Positions 48,044-57,611 are shown, counted from the stretch's first letter. The stretch is 64,000 nucleotides of DNA from Asticcacaulis tiandongensis (GCF_006475605.1 NZ_SSBC01000010.1:1240001-1304000), one strand, 5' to 3'. A program made the numbers and translations. The notes: generated by a model not told the origin, from the sequence alone.

Positions 48044-49552
48044 TTAAACGCGCAGGCTAAACACATTCCAGCTTTGCGGTTTCAGCGTCGCCGTGAACTG
48101 TTGCCCGTCAATCTTTGCCGCCGGATGAGCCGCCGGACGGATGGTCTCCGCACCCTTCGTATTGACCGCCTTGAGATCGGCATGATGCAGTTCCGTCGCC
48201 GCCTCAAGCTTAAGCCCTGCACCCAGACCGCGCAGATCGACACTCAGGTTCATCTCTTCATCGGTCGAGCGGTTAAGCGCAAATACAGACACCGCGCCGG
48301 TCTCAGGATCGAATACCGCCGCCGTCAAAAGGTGCGGTATTGCCCCCTGTGATTTGGTCTCAAAGGTCGTGGTATCGACCTTAAGGCGCAGCACCTCGCC
48401 GCGTCCGTATTTCGTCGCATCGGCAAAAGGATGGAAGATGGTCTGTCGCCAGGCTGGTCCACCGGTTTCGGTCATGATCGGTCCGATGACATTGACCAGT
48501 TGCGCCAGACAACCGGCCTTAAGACGGTCAGCATTGTTCATCATGACAATCAGCGCCCCACCCAGCACCAGCGCGTCCTCAAAATTATAGATTTCCTCCA
48601 GCAGTGGTGGCGCTTCGGGCCAGCCGGGCTTTTTCACATCGTCAGGGCCATGCGCCTTATACCAGACATTCCATTCATCCAGCGACAGCATGATGCGTTT
48701 TTTGGACCGCCGCGTCGCAGCCACAGCGTCGGCAATGGCCGCCACTTCCTTGATGAAATAATCGAGCGCCTCGACCTCGGCAAAGAACTCTTTGATGTCG
48801 TTGCCGTCATTGCGCATGTAATGGTGCAGCGAGATATAATCGACCTGCTCAAAACAGGTATCGAGCACCTCATATTCCCAGCGGGCATAGGTCGGCATCA
48901 GGCGCTGGGATGAGCCACAGGCCGTAAGTTCCACCGACGGATCGACCCATTTCATGACCTTGCCGGTTTCCTGCGCCAGACGGCCATATTCGTGTGCCGT
49001 CTTGGCGCATATCTGCCAGGGCCCGTCCATCTCGTTACCCAGACACCAGAACTTGATGTCATGCGGCTCCTTGAAGCCATGCGAGATACGCAGATCGGAA
49101 TAGTAGGTGCCGCCCGGATGGTTGCAGTACTCAAGGAAATGACGCGCCTCATCCGGCCCGCGCGTCCCGAGATTGACGGCAAACATCGGCTCGATGTCGG
49201 CCTTCCTGATCCAAGTCATAAATTCGTTGGTGCCGAACTGGTTGGTCTCGGTCGAATGCCAGGCCAGATCGAGTTTAACGGGACGGTTTTCCTTAGGGCC
49301 AACGCCGTCTTCCCAGTCATAGCCCGACAGAAAGTTCCCCCCCGGATAACGCACAATGGTCGGGCCAAGTTCCTTCGTGAGTTCGAGCACATCCTGACGG
49401 AAGCCATGCTCGTCCGCTGTCGCATGGCCCGGCTCATAGATGCCGCCATAAACGCAGCGCCCCATGTGTTCAACGAAGGTGCCGAACAGGCGGCGGTCAA
49501 GCTTATCGACGATAAAATCGCGGTCAGCGATGACGGAAGCTTTGAGGGTCAT
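48044..49552 (-). CDS. GH51 alpha-L-arabinofuranosidase, cytoplasmic
   Basis: 502 residues from ATG 49552, no signal peptide. [49 protein letters not shown] (acid/base Glu) and [10 protein letters not shown] (nucleophile Glu) are the intracellular AbfA-type GH51 signatures. It would cleave imported arabino-oligosaccharides to L-arabinose. Last gene of the importer operon, 15 bases after the binding-protein gene. Confidence 0.95.
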   Translation of the reverse strand: MTLKASVIADRDFIVDKLDRRLFGTFVEHMGRCVYGGIYEPGHATADEHGFRQDVLELTKELGPTIVRYPGGNFLSGYDWEDGVGPKENRPVKLDLAWHSTETNQFGTNEFMTWIRKADIEPMFAVNLGTRGPDEARHFLEYCNHPGGTYYSDLRISHGFKEPHDIKFWCLGNEMDGPWQICAKTAHEYGRLAQETGKVMKWVDPSVELTACGSSQRLMPTYARWEYEVLDTCFEQVDYISLHHYMRNDGNDIKEFFAEVEALDYFIKEVAAIADAVAATRRSKKRIMLSLDEWNVWYKAHGPDDVKKPGWPEAPPLLEEIYNFEDALVLGGALIVMMNNADRLKAGCLAQLVNVIGPIMTETGGPAWRQTIFHPFADATKYGRGEVLRLKVDTTTFETKSQGAIPHLLTAAVFDPETGAVSVFALNRSTDEEMNLSVDLRGLGAGLKLEAATELHHADLKAVNTKGAETIRPAAHPAAKIDGQQFTATLKPQSWNVFSLRV

Positions 49553-49567
49553 ATCTGGCACTCACTC

Positions 49568-50872
49568 TCAGAGAAGATGGAAAAGAAGGTCATTGGCGCG
49601 GCGCTCGGCGTCAGTCAGGGCCTGCTCGATGGTTTTATGGCCGGTGATGGCGGAAAACAGCTCATCGCCGATAATGTCCTGAATGGCGAACTGGCGCTGC
49701 ACTTCGGGCGGTAAGGTCTGGCCGGTATGGCTTAAGGACACAATATCGCGCCGGTGCGGCAAATTCAGGTAAGCGTCACTTTCGGCCACACTCTGCACCG
49801 TCGGCAGGTGTCCCGTGCGCGACCAGTCGTAATTGTGGTCATAGAGGAACTTCAGGAAACGGCTGACCGCCTCATCCTGAGCCGCACTGCGCTTGCGGTC
49901 TGACACCACCCAGGCATGGCCATCGACATAGGCGGTCTGCTTCGGGCCAAACAGAGCCGGATAGGGCTTCACCGTATAGGACTCATAAAGCGGCTGACCA
50001 CGCGTCTGGGCCTCATTTTCATAGGTACCGATCAGCCATGTGCCGCCGAGATAGACCCCACCCTGCCCGTTGAGGAACCCTTGCGTCGCCGCCGGATAGT
50101 CCTGATCGCGCGTCGTCAGACCTTCGTCATAGATTTGCTTGAAAAGGCCAACAATGCGGCGGGCTTCGGGGGTGTTGAGGGTAATCTGCTTCGGGTTCTT
50201 AAAAAATACCGCCTGCTGGTTCATGAGATAGGTATAAAGATTGCGCGTATAGGCGGCCCGCTCATTGATCATCGACTGCACCAGATAGGGCTTACCCGTC
50301 GCCTGTTTAAACTGACGCGCCTGAGCGAGCAACTCTTCGGGGCTATGTGGTAATATCGGCTCCGAACCGCGCATCAGTCCCGCCTGACGGAACAGGCCGG
50401 TATTGATATGCCAGAGCTGCGTCCAGTTATCGAACGGCAGGCCATAGGCCGCGTCTTTCACCATGACGCCCTGACGCGCCGCAGGCGTGAAAGCGCCAGC
50501 GTCGATACCGGCCTTATCGAGATAGGGCGTTACCGGCACGATCAGGCCACGCACCTGATAATCAGGAATTGACGACATATGGATGCTGACGACATCGGGC
50601 GGATCACCGGCCGCATATTGCGCTGAAAGCTGATCATAGCCGGGCCAGGCGACGACATTGACCTTAAGGTCGATGTCCGGGTTTTCACGCTGAAAACGGT
50701 CGATCAGGCCGGTGAGAATTTCGCACTCCCCATCGGGGTTACGCAGCGGGGCCTGATCCTTCGGCACATTGGCACGACATTCCCCAAAGATACGCTGAAC
50801 CGTAATCTGTGTCCGGTCGCCTTGGGGCGAACAGGCGGCGAGCCCCAGAGCGAGACAAACCCCCATCCACAT
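49568..50872 (-). CDS. ABC importer sugar-binding lipoprotein
   Basis: 434 residues from ATG 50872. N-terminal MWMGVCLALGLAACSPQG is a lipoprotein signal with LAAC lipobox, so the protein is anchored on the inner membrane or outer leaflet. Family 1 solute-binding fold; DVVSIHMSSIPDYQVRGLIVPVTPYLD, PFDNWTQLWHINTGLF and GGVYLGGTWLIG are typical of oligosaccharide binders. The frame stays open 44 codons further to ATG 51004, overlapping the permease stop, but this part is encoded by two genome repeats, so 50872 is preferred. Confidence 0.9.
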   Translation of the reverse strand: MWMGVCLALGLAACSPQGDRTQITVQRIFGECRANVPKDQAPLRNPDGECEILTGLIDRFQRENPDIDLKVNVVAWPGYDQLSAQYAAGDPPDVVSIHMSSIPDYQVRGLIVPVTPYLDKAGIDAGAFTPAARQGVMVKDAAYGLPFDNWTQLWHINTGLFRQAGLMRGSEPILPHSPEELLAQARQFKQATGKPYLVQSMINERAAYTRNLYTYLMNQQAVFFKNPKQITLNTPEARRIVGLFKQIYDEGLTTRDQDYPAATQGFLNGQGGVYLGGTWLIGTYENEAQTRGQPLYESYTVKPYPALFGPKQTAYVDGHAWVVSDRKRSAAQDEAVSRFLKFLYDHNYDWSRTGHLPTVQSVAESDAYLNLPHRRDIVSLSHTGQTLPPEVQRQFAIQDIIGDELFSAITGHKTIEQALTDAERRANDLLFHLL

Positions 50873-50920
50873 CCCTCCCCGTTTACGGGGAGGGGGGACC
50901 GCGAAGCGGTGGGTGGGGGA
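50873..50920. repeat. REP-like palindromic element
   Basis: CCCTCCCCG-TTTA-CGGGGAGGG (9-base stem) followed by ACCGC-GAA-GCGGT and a GGGTGGGGG tail. It ends exactly at the likely start codon of the binding protein and supplies its purine-rich ribosome-binding site. A shorter relative is at 12564. Confidence 0.6.
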
Positions 50921-50944
50921 CACCCTTAATAATGACAAAAGCCC

Positions 50945-51003
50945 GCTTATTTGTTTCGCCATTCCGATCGCAAAACCGGTTCCCACTTTTGCCGAATGGT
51001 TCA
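50945..51003. repeat. Dispersed intergenic repeat, copy B
   Basis: On the minus strand it reads ATTCGGCAAAAGTGGGAACC then GGTTTTGCG; its core AAAGTGGGAACCGGTTTT matches copy A at 18026 (AAAGTGCGAAGCGGTTTT) with few changes. It lies inside the importer operon, between permease and binding protein. Confidence 0.6.
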
Positions 51004-51840
51004 TCGTACCGCCTGCCCCGCAACCGCGCGCACAATATATTTCTGGAAAAAGACATAGACGATCAGGATCGGCACCGAGGCGAACACCGCTTGCGTCATC
51101 AGATAGCCAAGACCGCTTGTCTGGGCGAAATTGATCTGCGAGGAAGCAATCCCAACGGTCAGGGTGAACATCTCAGGCCGCGTCGCCGAGATCAGCGGCC
51201 ACCAGTAATCATTCCATGCCGCCAGAAAGGTGAAAATGCCCAGTGTCGCCTGCGCGGGTAATGTCAGGGGCAGCAGCACTTTCCAGAAGACCTTAAGGCG
51301 TGAGGCATTATCGAGCATCGCCGCCTCATCCAATTCTTTCGGGATCGCTTTGAAATACTGGGTCATGAGAAACACGCCAAAGGGTGCCGCCAGTCCGGGA
51401 AGGATTAACCCCGGATAAGAATTGTGCAACCCCAGACCGGCGAACATCTGGTGACGCGTAATAATCACCGCCTGCTCAGGGATAGCCAGCCCGAACAGCA
51501 CGACCACGAACAACACATCACGGAACGGAAACTCAAGCCGCGCAAAACCATATCCCGCCAGTGACGACAGGGTCAGCACCCCAATTGTCGTAAGCCCCGC
51601 CACCAGCACCGAATTGAACAGCCAGCGAAATACGCCGGAACTTTTGAGAATCGCCGCGTAGTTTTCCAGCGTATAGGGCAGATGAAAGGCGTTGGTCGTC
51701 GAACGCAGAAGCTCTGAGTTCGACTTCAGCGACAGCATCAGTGTCCAGATCAGCGGCGCGACCATAATCAGCCCCAGCGCAATCAGCGCCAGCCACCACA
51801 GGCTATGACGCCAACCCATATGACCGAAGGGTTTGCTCAT
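51001..51840 (-). CDS. ABC sugar permease, MalG/AraQ-like
   Basis: 279 residues with six hydrophobic helices. The EAA loop is visible as KELDEAAMLDNASRLKVFWKVLLPLTLPA. Inner-membrane half of the importer channel. ATGA-type overlap with the neighbouring permease gene and an overlap with the binding-protein frame. Confidence 0.93.
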   Translation of the reverse strand: MSKPFGHMGWRHSLWWLALIALGLIMVAPLIWTLMLSLKSNSELLRSTTNAFHLPYTLENYAAILKSSGVFRWLFNSVLVAGLTTIGVLTLSSLAGYGFARLEFPFRDVLFVVVLFGLAIPEQAVIITRHQMFAGLGLHNSYPGLILPGLAAPFGVFLMTQYFKAIPKELDEAAMLDNASRLKVFWKVLLPLTLPAQATLGIFTFLAAWNDYWWPLISATRPEMFTLTVGIASSQINFAQTSGLGYLMTQAVFASVPILIVYVFFQKYIVRAVAGQAVR

Positions 51841-52718
51841 CGGCCCCTCCCCTCACGACGCGACGCAACGAAATACTGCGCCAGCGTTACCATCAGAATA
51901 ATGGCAAACAGGATTTGCGACGCCGCTGCGGCATAGCCGATATCCCAACGACGGAAGCCGACCTCAAAGATAAACAGGACAATCGGACGCGACGCCCCGT
52001 TAGGCCCGCCCTGCGTGATCAGTTGCGGCTGCCCGAACAACTGGAACTGCAAGACGCACTGCATGATGACCACCAGCACAACCGTGCGGCTGATGGCTGG
52101 TAAGGTGATATGCGTCAGTTGCTTCCACCACGGCGTGTTATCAAGGGCGGCGGCTTCGTAAATATCCTGCGGCACCTGCTGCAGGGCAGATAGATAGAGC
52201 ATCATCGGCAGCCCCAGACACCACCATACCGTAATGATACTCATGGAGATCATCACCAGATTGGGGTCACTGAGGAAGGGGATCGGATCAAATCCAAAAA
52301 AGCCTATAATATTGGCAACAAAGCCGCCGTCGGACATCAGCACCATGCGCCAGATCAGGGTGACAATGGTCACCGACAGCACCGAGGATGAAAAGAACAC
52401 GCCTCTGAAAAACGCTGCCGTACGTGTGGCGCGGTTCAGCATCAGGGCGAGAAACAGCGGAATGATCGCCAGAGCCGGAACCGTCAGGGCGACGAAGTAG
52501 AAGGTATTGCCCACGGCCTGAAGGAAAACAGGGTCCTGCAACAAACGACTATAGTTTTCAAAGCCTACAAAACTGGCCCCGCCGAACAGGTCGGCCTTGA
52601 ACAGGCTCAGGCCCATGCCGGAAATCAGCGGCCAGATTAAAAGCCATAGGAAAACACACAGATAGGGGGCGACGAACAGGAAATTACCGAATTCCCGTCT
52701 GGCTTTGGGCGACATCAT
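51837..52718 (-). CDS. ABC sugar permease, MalF/AraP-like
   Basis: 293 residues, six helices. EAA loop: PQDIYEAAALDNTPWWKQLTHITLPAIS. Partner of the MalG-type permease; overlapping starts and stops (ATGA) on both sides show a tight operon. Confidence 0.93.
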   Translation of the reverse strand: MMSPKARREFGNFLFVAPYLCVFLWLLIWPLISGMGLSLFKADLFGGASFVGFENYSRLLQDPVFLQAVGNTFYFVALTVPALAIIPLFLALMLNRATRTAAFFRGVFFSSSVLSVTIVTLIWRMVLMSDGGFVANIIGFFGFDPIPFLSDPNLVMISMSIITVWWCLGLPMMLYLSALQQVPQDIYEAAALDNTPWWKQLTHITLPAISRTVVLVVIMQCVLQFQLFGQPQLITQGGPNGASRPIVLFIFEVGFRRWDIGYAAAASQILFAIILMVTLAQYFVASRREGRGR

Positions 52719-53806
52719 CAGCCGACCTCCGGCGTATGGTAGCCCTTACCATCGGCATCAAACAGATGCGCCGCGTCACCATCCACCTTAAGATAAATGG
52801 TATCGCCCATTTTCACACGACTCAGACCTTCGTCTTCGGCCGTGAGCGCCGTACCATCACCGAGACGGGCATAGACGAGCGTGCGCTCTCCCAACCGCTC
52901 GACAAATTCAACCTTCGCCGCCAGCCCCTGATCACTCACGCGCACATGCTCGGGCCGCAGCCCCAACTCCCATGAGGCGCTATCCGTCAAACCCTTCACA
53001 CGGGTGGTCACCTTAGAGCCGTCCCCCAGCGTCGCCACCGCTCCGTTTGCACCCTCACTGACGCTTACCGGCAGGAAATTCATCGGCGGTGAGCCAACAA
53101 AGGAGGCCACGAAGCGGTTGGCCGGACGGGCATAGATGTCCATCGGCGCACCAACCTGCTGAATCTTTTTATCATGCATGACCACAATCCGGTCGGCCAG
53201 AGTCATGGCCTCGACCTGATCGTGCGTCACAAGAATCATGGTGGCATTCAGACGGCGCCGCAGTTGCGCCAGTTCCAGCCGCGTGCGCATCCGCAACGCC
53301 GCATCCAGATTAGATAGCGGCTCATCAAACAGGAATATGTCAGGGTTTTTAACAATAGCACGGCCAATGGCCACGCGCTGCTTCTGACCGCCCGACAGCT
53401 GGCCGGGTTTTTTATCGAGGAATGGCTCAATCTCAAGTATACGGGCCGCCTCGGCCACACGCCGGTCGATTTCCGCCTTATTCATACGAATATTTTTGAG
53501 GCCAAAACCCATATTGTCGCGGATGGTCATGTGGGGATAAAGGGCATAGTGCTGAAAGACCATGGCCACGCCACGTGCGCCCGGTTCCCGTTCATCGATC
53601 CGCCGCCCGCCGATATGAATTTCACCGGCATCAAGGGTTTCAAGGCCCGCGATCATCCGTAAAAGCGTTGATTTCCCGCAACCGGACGGGCCAAGAAAGG
53701 CAATGAATTCATTGGCCTCTGCCTTAAGGGAAATATCATCCAGCACCAATGTCGGCCCATAGGCTTTGGTGACATTACGGATATCGATTGCGCTCACGCG
53801 GTTCAC
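52718..53806 (-). CDS. ABC importer ATPase, UgpC/MalK family
   Basis: 362 residues; Walker A GPSGCGKST, signature LSGGQKQRVAIGRA, Walker B IFLFDEPLSNLDAA, then the C-terminal TOBE-type regulatory domain (about 240-360). Energises the importer and, unusually for the set, is first in the operon. Start GTG 53806, or GTG 53797 three codons later. In proteobacteria MalK-type ATPases are sometimes shared among several sugar importers. Confidence 0.95.
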   Translation of the reverse strand: MNRVSAIDIRNVTKAYGPTLVLDDISLKAEANEFIAFLGPSGCGKSTLLRMIAGLETLDAGEIHIGGRRIDEREPGARGVAMVFQHYALYPHMTIRDNMGFGLKNIRMNKAEIDRRVAEAARILEIEPFLDKKPGQLSGGQKQRVAIGRAIVKNPDIFLFDEPLSNLDAALRMRTRLELAQLRRRLNATMILVTHDQVEAMTLADRIVVMHDKKIQQVGAPMDIYARPANRFVASFVGSPPMNFLPVSVSEGANGAVATLGDGSKVTTRVKGLTDSASWELGLRPEHVRVSDQGLAAKVEFVERLGERTLVYARLGDGTALTAEDEGLSRVKMGDTIYLKVDGDAAHLFDADGKGYHTPEVG

Positions 53807-54190
53807 CCTTCGCTCCCTGCATCGCCTCCCGCCGGATTTATCCGTTTATGTCTGTCAGATGCGATTATACCTGCTCGCCTGAGGGGGACATGCACCGCCT
53901 TATCCAAAGCGATCACAACCTTTAACTCAGACAAATCGATTGCTAACACTCATGCCCCACCTCATCAAGCCTGAAATCGGTGTCATGCATGATTTTTAAG
54001 CAAAATTCTGATTTGCCCATTTATGAAATAATACATATTATGAATTTCAGCTTGAAGGCGATAATGCGGGTAAATTACAGAACACACGAAAAATAAATGA
54101 CACCGGTATCTATAAAATCGTTGTCAGATGTGAAAAATTATCAGACAACACCTTCAACCAAAAATAAGAGCTATAGCAGGAGCGCCTTTA
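53807..54190. promoter_or_regulatory. Divergent promoter region, importer operon / MFS transporter
   Basis: 384 bases, AT-rich towards the MFS side, no gene. It contains four matches to the TTGTCNGACAA half-site: cTGTCAGA (53853-53860), CtCAGACAA (53927-53935), TTGTCAGA (54121-54128) and TCAGACAA (54141-54148). The last two form an inverted pair 20 bases apart from centre to centre. This is the strongest cluster of the motif in the window. Confidence 0.55.
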
Positions 54191-55507
54191 ATGTCAGATA
54201 ATCAGTCTGCTGCCTTGCAGCGGGCCAGCCGCTACAGATGGATCATTGTCGGTCTTCTGTTCACGGCTATCGCCATCAACTATATCGACCGTCAGATGAT
54301 CGGCATCCTTAAGCCCACCCTTGAGGTTGAGCTTGGCTGGAGTGAACACGACTATGCCAACATCATCACCGCCTTCCAGGCCGCCTATGCCATAGGCCTT
54401 CTGGCCTTTGGACGTTTCATCGACAAGATCGGCGTGCGCGTAGGTTATGCCGTTGCCTTCACGGTCTGGACGCTCGCCAATATAGGCCACGGACTGGTGC
54501 ATACGGTGACACAGTTTGCCATCGCCCGCTTTACACTGGGTCTGGGTGAAGCCGGTAGCTTCCCGGCCAGCCTGAAGGCCGTGTCTGAGTGGTTCCCGCA
54601 AAAAGAACGTGCCATGGCCACCGGCATCTTTAATGCCGGTACAGCCGCAGGCCCGATTCTGACGCCACTTATTGTTCCGGCGATCACGCTGGCTTTCGGC
54701 TGGCGCGCGGCCTTTATCTCTATTGGTATCATCACCAGCGTATGGCTGATTGCCTGGCTGATCATGTATCGCCGCCCGCATGAACACCCCAAGGTGAACG
54801 CGGCTGAACTTGAGCATATCCGCTCGAGCGACGGCGAAGATCTGGCGCTGGCTGCCGAAGCCACCGCCAAGGTACCCTGGTCGAAGCTTCTGCGTCAGAA
54901 GGAAACCTGGGCCTACGCGCTCGGTAAATTTCTGACTGACCCGATCTGGTGGCTTTATCTGTTCTGGCTGCCGTCGTTCCTGAATAAGGAACATGGCCTT
55001 GAACTGGCGACCTTCTATCCGGCCCTGATCACTATCTATCTTCTGGCCGATGGCGGCTCTATCGGCGGCGGCTGGTTGTCTTCACGCCTGATCAAGAACG
55101 GACGCTCACCCAACTTTGCGCGTAAGGCAACCATGCTGATGTGTGCGTTGGTGGTTGTGCCAATCATTAGCGTACAGTTCGTCAGCAATCTGTGGCTCGC
55201 GGTGCTGATCATCGGTATTGCCGCCGCGGCGCACCAGGCCTGGTCAGCTAACCTGATGACCCTACCTTCGGACATCTTCCCCAAAGCAGCGGTCGGCTCG
55301 GTCGTCGGTTTCGGCGGTATGTCCGGTGCCATCGGTGGCATGCTGATGTCACAATATAACGGCTACATCCTTGATGCCTTCGGCTCCTATCAGCCGATCT
55401 TCATTGTCGCTGGTTGTACCTATCTGGTCGGCTTTGCCATTATCTCCCTTCTCAGCCCACGTCTTGCCAAGGTGCCGCTTGAGAGGCTTCAGGCCGAAAA
55501 GGCTTAA
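54191..55507 (+). CDS. MFS transporter, ExuT-like (anion:cation symporter family)
   Basis: 438 residues, 12 helices. AINYIDRQMIGILKPTLE and RFTLGLGEAGSFPASLKAVSEWFPQKERAMATGIFNAG are hallmarks of the ACS family that includes hexuronate (ExuT) and galactonate transporters. Imports a sugar acid across the inner membrane; hexuronate is the best guess. Followed 3 bases later by the DUF2264 gene, so these are co-expressed. Confidence 0.9.
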   Translation: MSDNQSAALQRASRYRWIIVGLLFTAIAINYIDRQMIGILKPTLEVELGWSEHDYANIITAFQAAYAIGLLAFGRFIDKIGVRVGYAVAFTVWTLANIGHGLVHTVTQFAIARFTLGLGEAGSFPASLKAVSEWFPQKERAMATGIFNAGTAAGPILTPLIVPAITLAFGWRAAFISIGIITSVWLIAWLIMYRRPHEHPKVNAAELEHIRSSDGEDLALAAEATAKVPWSKLLRQKETWAYALGKFLTDPIWWLYLFWLPSFLNKEHGLELATFYPALITIYLLADGGSIGGGWLSSRLIKNGRSPNFARKATMLMCALVVVPIISVQFVSNLWLAVLIIGIAAAAHQAWSANLMTLPSDIFPKAAVGSVVGFGGMSGAIGGMLMSQYNGYILDAFGSYQPIFIVAGCTYLVGFAIISLLSPRLAKVPLERLQAEKA

Positions 55508-55510
55508 TTC

Positions 55511-56761
55511 ATGCACAGGCGCGACCTTTTCCGGTCAGCCATAGGCGGGGCGGCGGCATTGTCCTCCGCCTCGACTACCTCTGCTACTGCGGCAACACCG
55601 CCGCTTGATGATCGCGCCTATATGAGCGGCCTGCTCAGGAAAATGGCCGAACCTGTCCTGTCCAACATGGCGCAGGGCCGCCTTAGGCAGAATTTTAAAC
55701 GCGAACTTAGCCCGACTTGGGATGGCCGCGATCCAGCGGTCACCTATATGGAAGCCTTTGGCCGACTAATATCAGGTGTCGCCCCATGGCTTACACTTCC
55801 CGACGACACAACAGCCGAAGGCCGTATCCGCCACAAGCTGCGGCAGGACGCCCTGCAAAGCTATGTCCATGCCGTTGATCCTAAAAGTCCGAACTATCTT
55901 CTGTGGCGCAGCGAAGGGCAGGCGCTGGTCGATTCGGCCTATGTTACAAATGCCCTGATCCGCGCCCCAAAGGCTTTGTGGGAGCCACTTGATGCGGCCA
56001 CCAAATCGCGCCTGATTGCTGAGATAAAAGGCCTAAGGCGCGTCGAGCCGCCCTATACCAATTGGCTTTTGTTTGCGGCCATGAACGAAGCTTTTCTGCT
56101 ATCGGTCGGCGAAGACTATGATCCGATGCGCCTGAATACGGCTGTGCGAAAGATCAATGAATGGTACGTCGGTGACGGCTGGATCAAGGACGGCGAAACC
56201 TTCCATTTCGATTATTACGGCTCGTTCGTCATTCATCCGTTTATGGTCGAAATCCTTGAGGTTCTGGCCCGCCACAATGCCCCTTACTGGCGCGGCAAAC
56301 CTGCTGACCTTCTGGCGCAGGCCTTAAAGCGCATGCAGCGCTATGGCGAACATCTGGAGCGCTTTATCTCCCCCGAAGGCACCTTCCCGCCGATTGGCCG
56401 CTCCCTGACCTATCGCACGGCAGCCTTTCAGCCTCTGGCGCTGCTGGCCTGGCGCAAGCAACTGCCGCAAAGCCTGCCCGAAGGTCAGGTTCGGGCGGCG
56501 CTGACGGCGGCGCATAAGGCCATTTTCACGCATCCTTCGAATTTCGACGAAGGCTATCTGACCATTGGCTTTGCCGGTCATCAGCCAGCTTTGGGCGACT
56601 GGTATTCCAATAATGGCAGTATGTATATCACCGCCTCAAGCTTTCTGGCACTGGGTCTGCCCAAAACCGACAGCTACTGGACCGCGCCCGCTCAGGACTG
56701 GACATCTAAAAAAGCCTTTGCCAATGCCCCCTTCCCCAAGGACTATCACGTTGATTATTAA
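55511..56761 (+). CDS. Tat-exported DUF2264 protein, probable uronic-acid glycosidase
   Basis: 416 residues. MHRRDLFRSAIGGAAAL is a twin-arginine signal with cleavage near residue 28 (SATAA). The rest is one DUF2264 domain, an (alpha/alpha) barrel: AFGRLISGVAPWL, NYLLWRSEGQALVDSAYVTNAL, RVEPPYTNWLLFAAMNEAFLL, YVGDGWIKDGETFHFDYYGSFVIHPFMVEIL. From memory, CAZy family GH154 (beta-glucuronidases) was built from such proteins; that link needs checking. Its pairing with an ExuT-like carrier fits release and uptake of uronic acid from pectin-like glycans. Confidence 0.82.
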   Translation: MHRRDLFRSAIGGAAALSSASTTSATAATPPLDDRAYMSGLLRKMAEPVLSNMAQGRLRQNFKRELSPTWDGRDPAVTYMEAFGRLISGVAPWLTLPDDTTAEGRIRHKLRQDALQSYVHAVDPKSPNYLLWRSEGQALVDSAYVTNALIRAPKALWEPLDAATKSRLIAEIKGLRRVEPPYTNWLLFAAMNEAFLLSVGEDYDPMRLNTAVRKINEWYVGDGWIKDGETFHFDYYGSFVIHPFMVEILEVLARHNAPYWRGKPADLLAQALKRMQRYGEHLERFISPEGTFPPIGRSLTYRTAAFQPLALLAWRKQLPQSLPEGQVRAALTAAHKAIFTHPSNFDEGYLTIGFAGHQPALGDWYSNNGSMYITASSFLALGLPKTDSYWTAPAQDWTSKKAFANAPFPKDYHVDY

Positions 56762-56881
56762 GCATGGCGATAATTAAAAGGTGACAGCTGATTTTATGTC
56801 GGTTCTGCCATATTCAGACCATGTAAAGATCACATAAACGCCAGACAGTAAGATTCTCAAGATATTGCGGGGCTTAAAAGC

Positions 56882-57574
56882 ATGTGGACGAAATCAGCCT
56901 TATTTCTGGCACCTCTTTTCATGGCTGGAACCACATGGGCTCAGATTGCACCACCGCCCAAGGCCCCTACCACCGAAGAGGCAGTCCCCTCCGGTCGCGT
57001 GGCCGGGCAATCCGTTTTCTTCAGCCCGTCCGGCGAAGTCTTCAAAAGCCCCCTCAGTGAGGCCTACCCGACCGCCCTGTGGTTTTCCGGTGCTGATACT
57101 GATCAGGATGGTGCCCTAAGCCGTGAAGAGTTTCTGGCCGATGCCCTGCGCTTTTTTGCCGTTGTCGATGTCGATGGCAACAAGATCATCAGTTCTCAGG
57201 AAAACAGCCGCTACGAACAGGAACTGGCCCCTGAGATCCTTGGTTTCAGCCCGCTGGTCAAACAACCCACATACCGCAAGCGTGAAAACGACAAGGCGAC
57301 CGAGCCCTGGACACAGGCCTATCAGGCTCGCATTCAGGGGGCGGCACAATTCAGCCTTATCAACGAGCCTCAGCCGATCAGGGCTGCTGACCGCAACTTC
57401 GATTTTCGGGTCACCGAGGACGAATGGATCAAGGCGACCACCGCCCGCTTTAACCTGCTTGATCGCAACAAGGACGGTAAACTGACGCTCGATGAATTGC
57501 CGAAAACACCGCTTCAGATCGGTCTTGAGGCCCGGGCCGCCGAACGCGCCAAGCAACAGCGTAAAGGCAAATAG
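56882..57574 (+). CDS. Exported EF-hand protein with four calcium loops
   Basis: 230 residues: signal peptide ending near WAQ (about residue 20), a Pro-rich linker, and four EF-hand loops: DTDQDGALSREE, DVDGNKIISSQE, DRNFDFRVTEDE and DRNKDGKLTLDE. All keep Asp at 1, acidic/Asn at 3 and 5, and Glu at 12, so they should bind Ca2+. Bacterial EF-hand proteins of this type are periplasmic Ca2+ buffers or sensors; the role is unknown. Confidence 0.85.
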   Translation: MWTKSALFLAPLFMAGTTWAQIAPPPKAPTTEEAVPSGRVAGQSVFFSPSGEVFKSPLSEAYPTALWFSGADTDQDGALSREEFLADALRFFAVVDVDGNKIISSQENSRYEQELAPEILGFSPLVKQPTYRKRENDKATEPWTQAYQARIQGAAQFSLINEPQPIRAADRNFDFRVTEDEWIKATTARFNLLDRNKDGKLTLDELPKTPLQIGLEARAAERAKQQRKGK

Positions 57575-57611
57575 CCCTGCCTCGGCACGTATCTTACGGC
57601 TTTATACTCGC

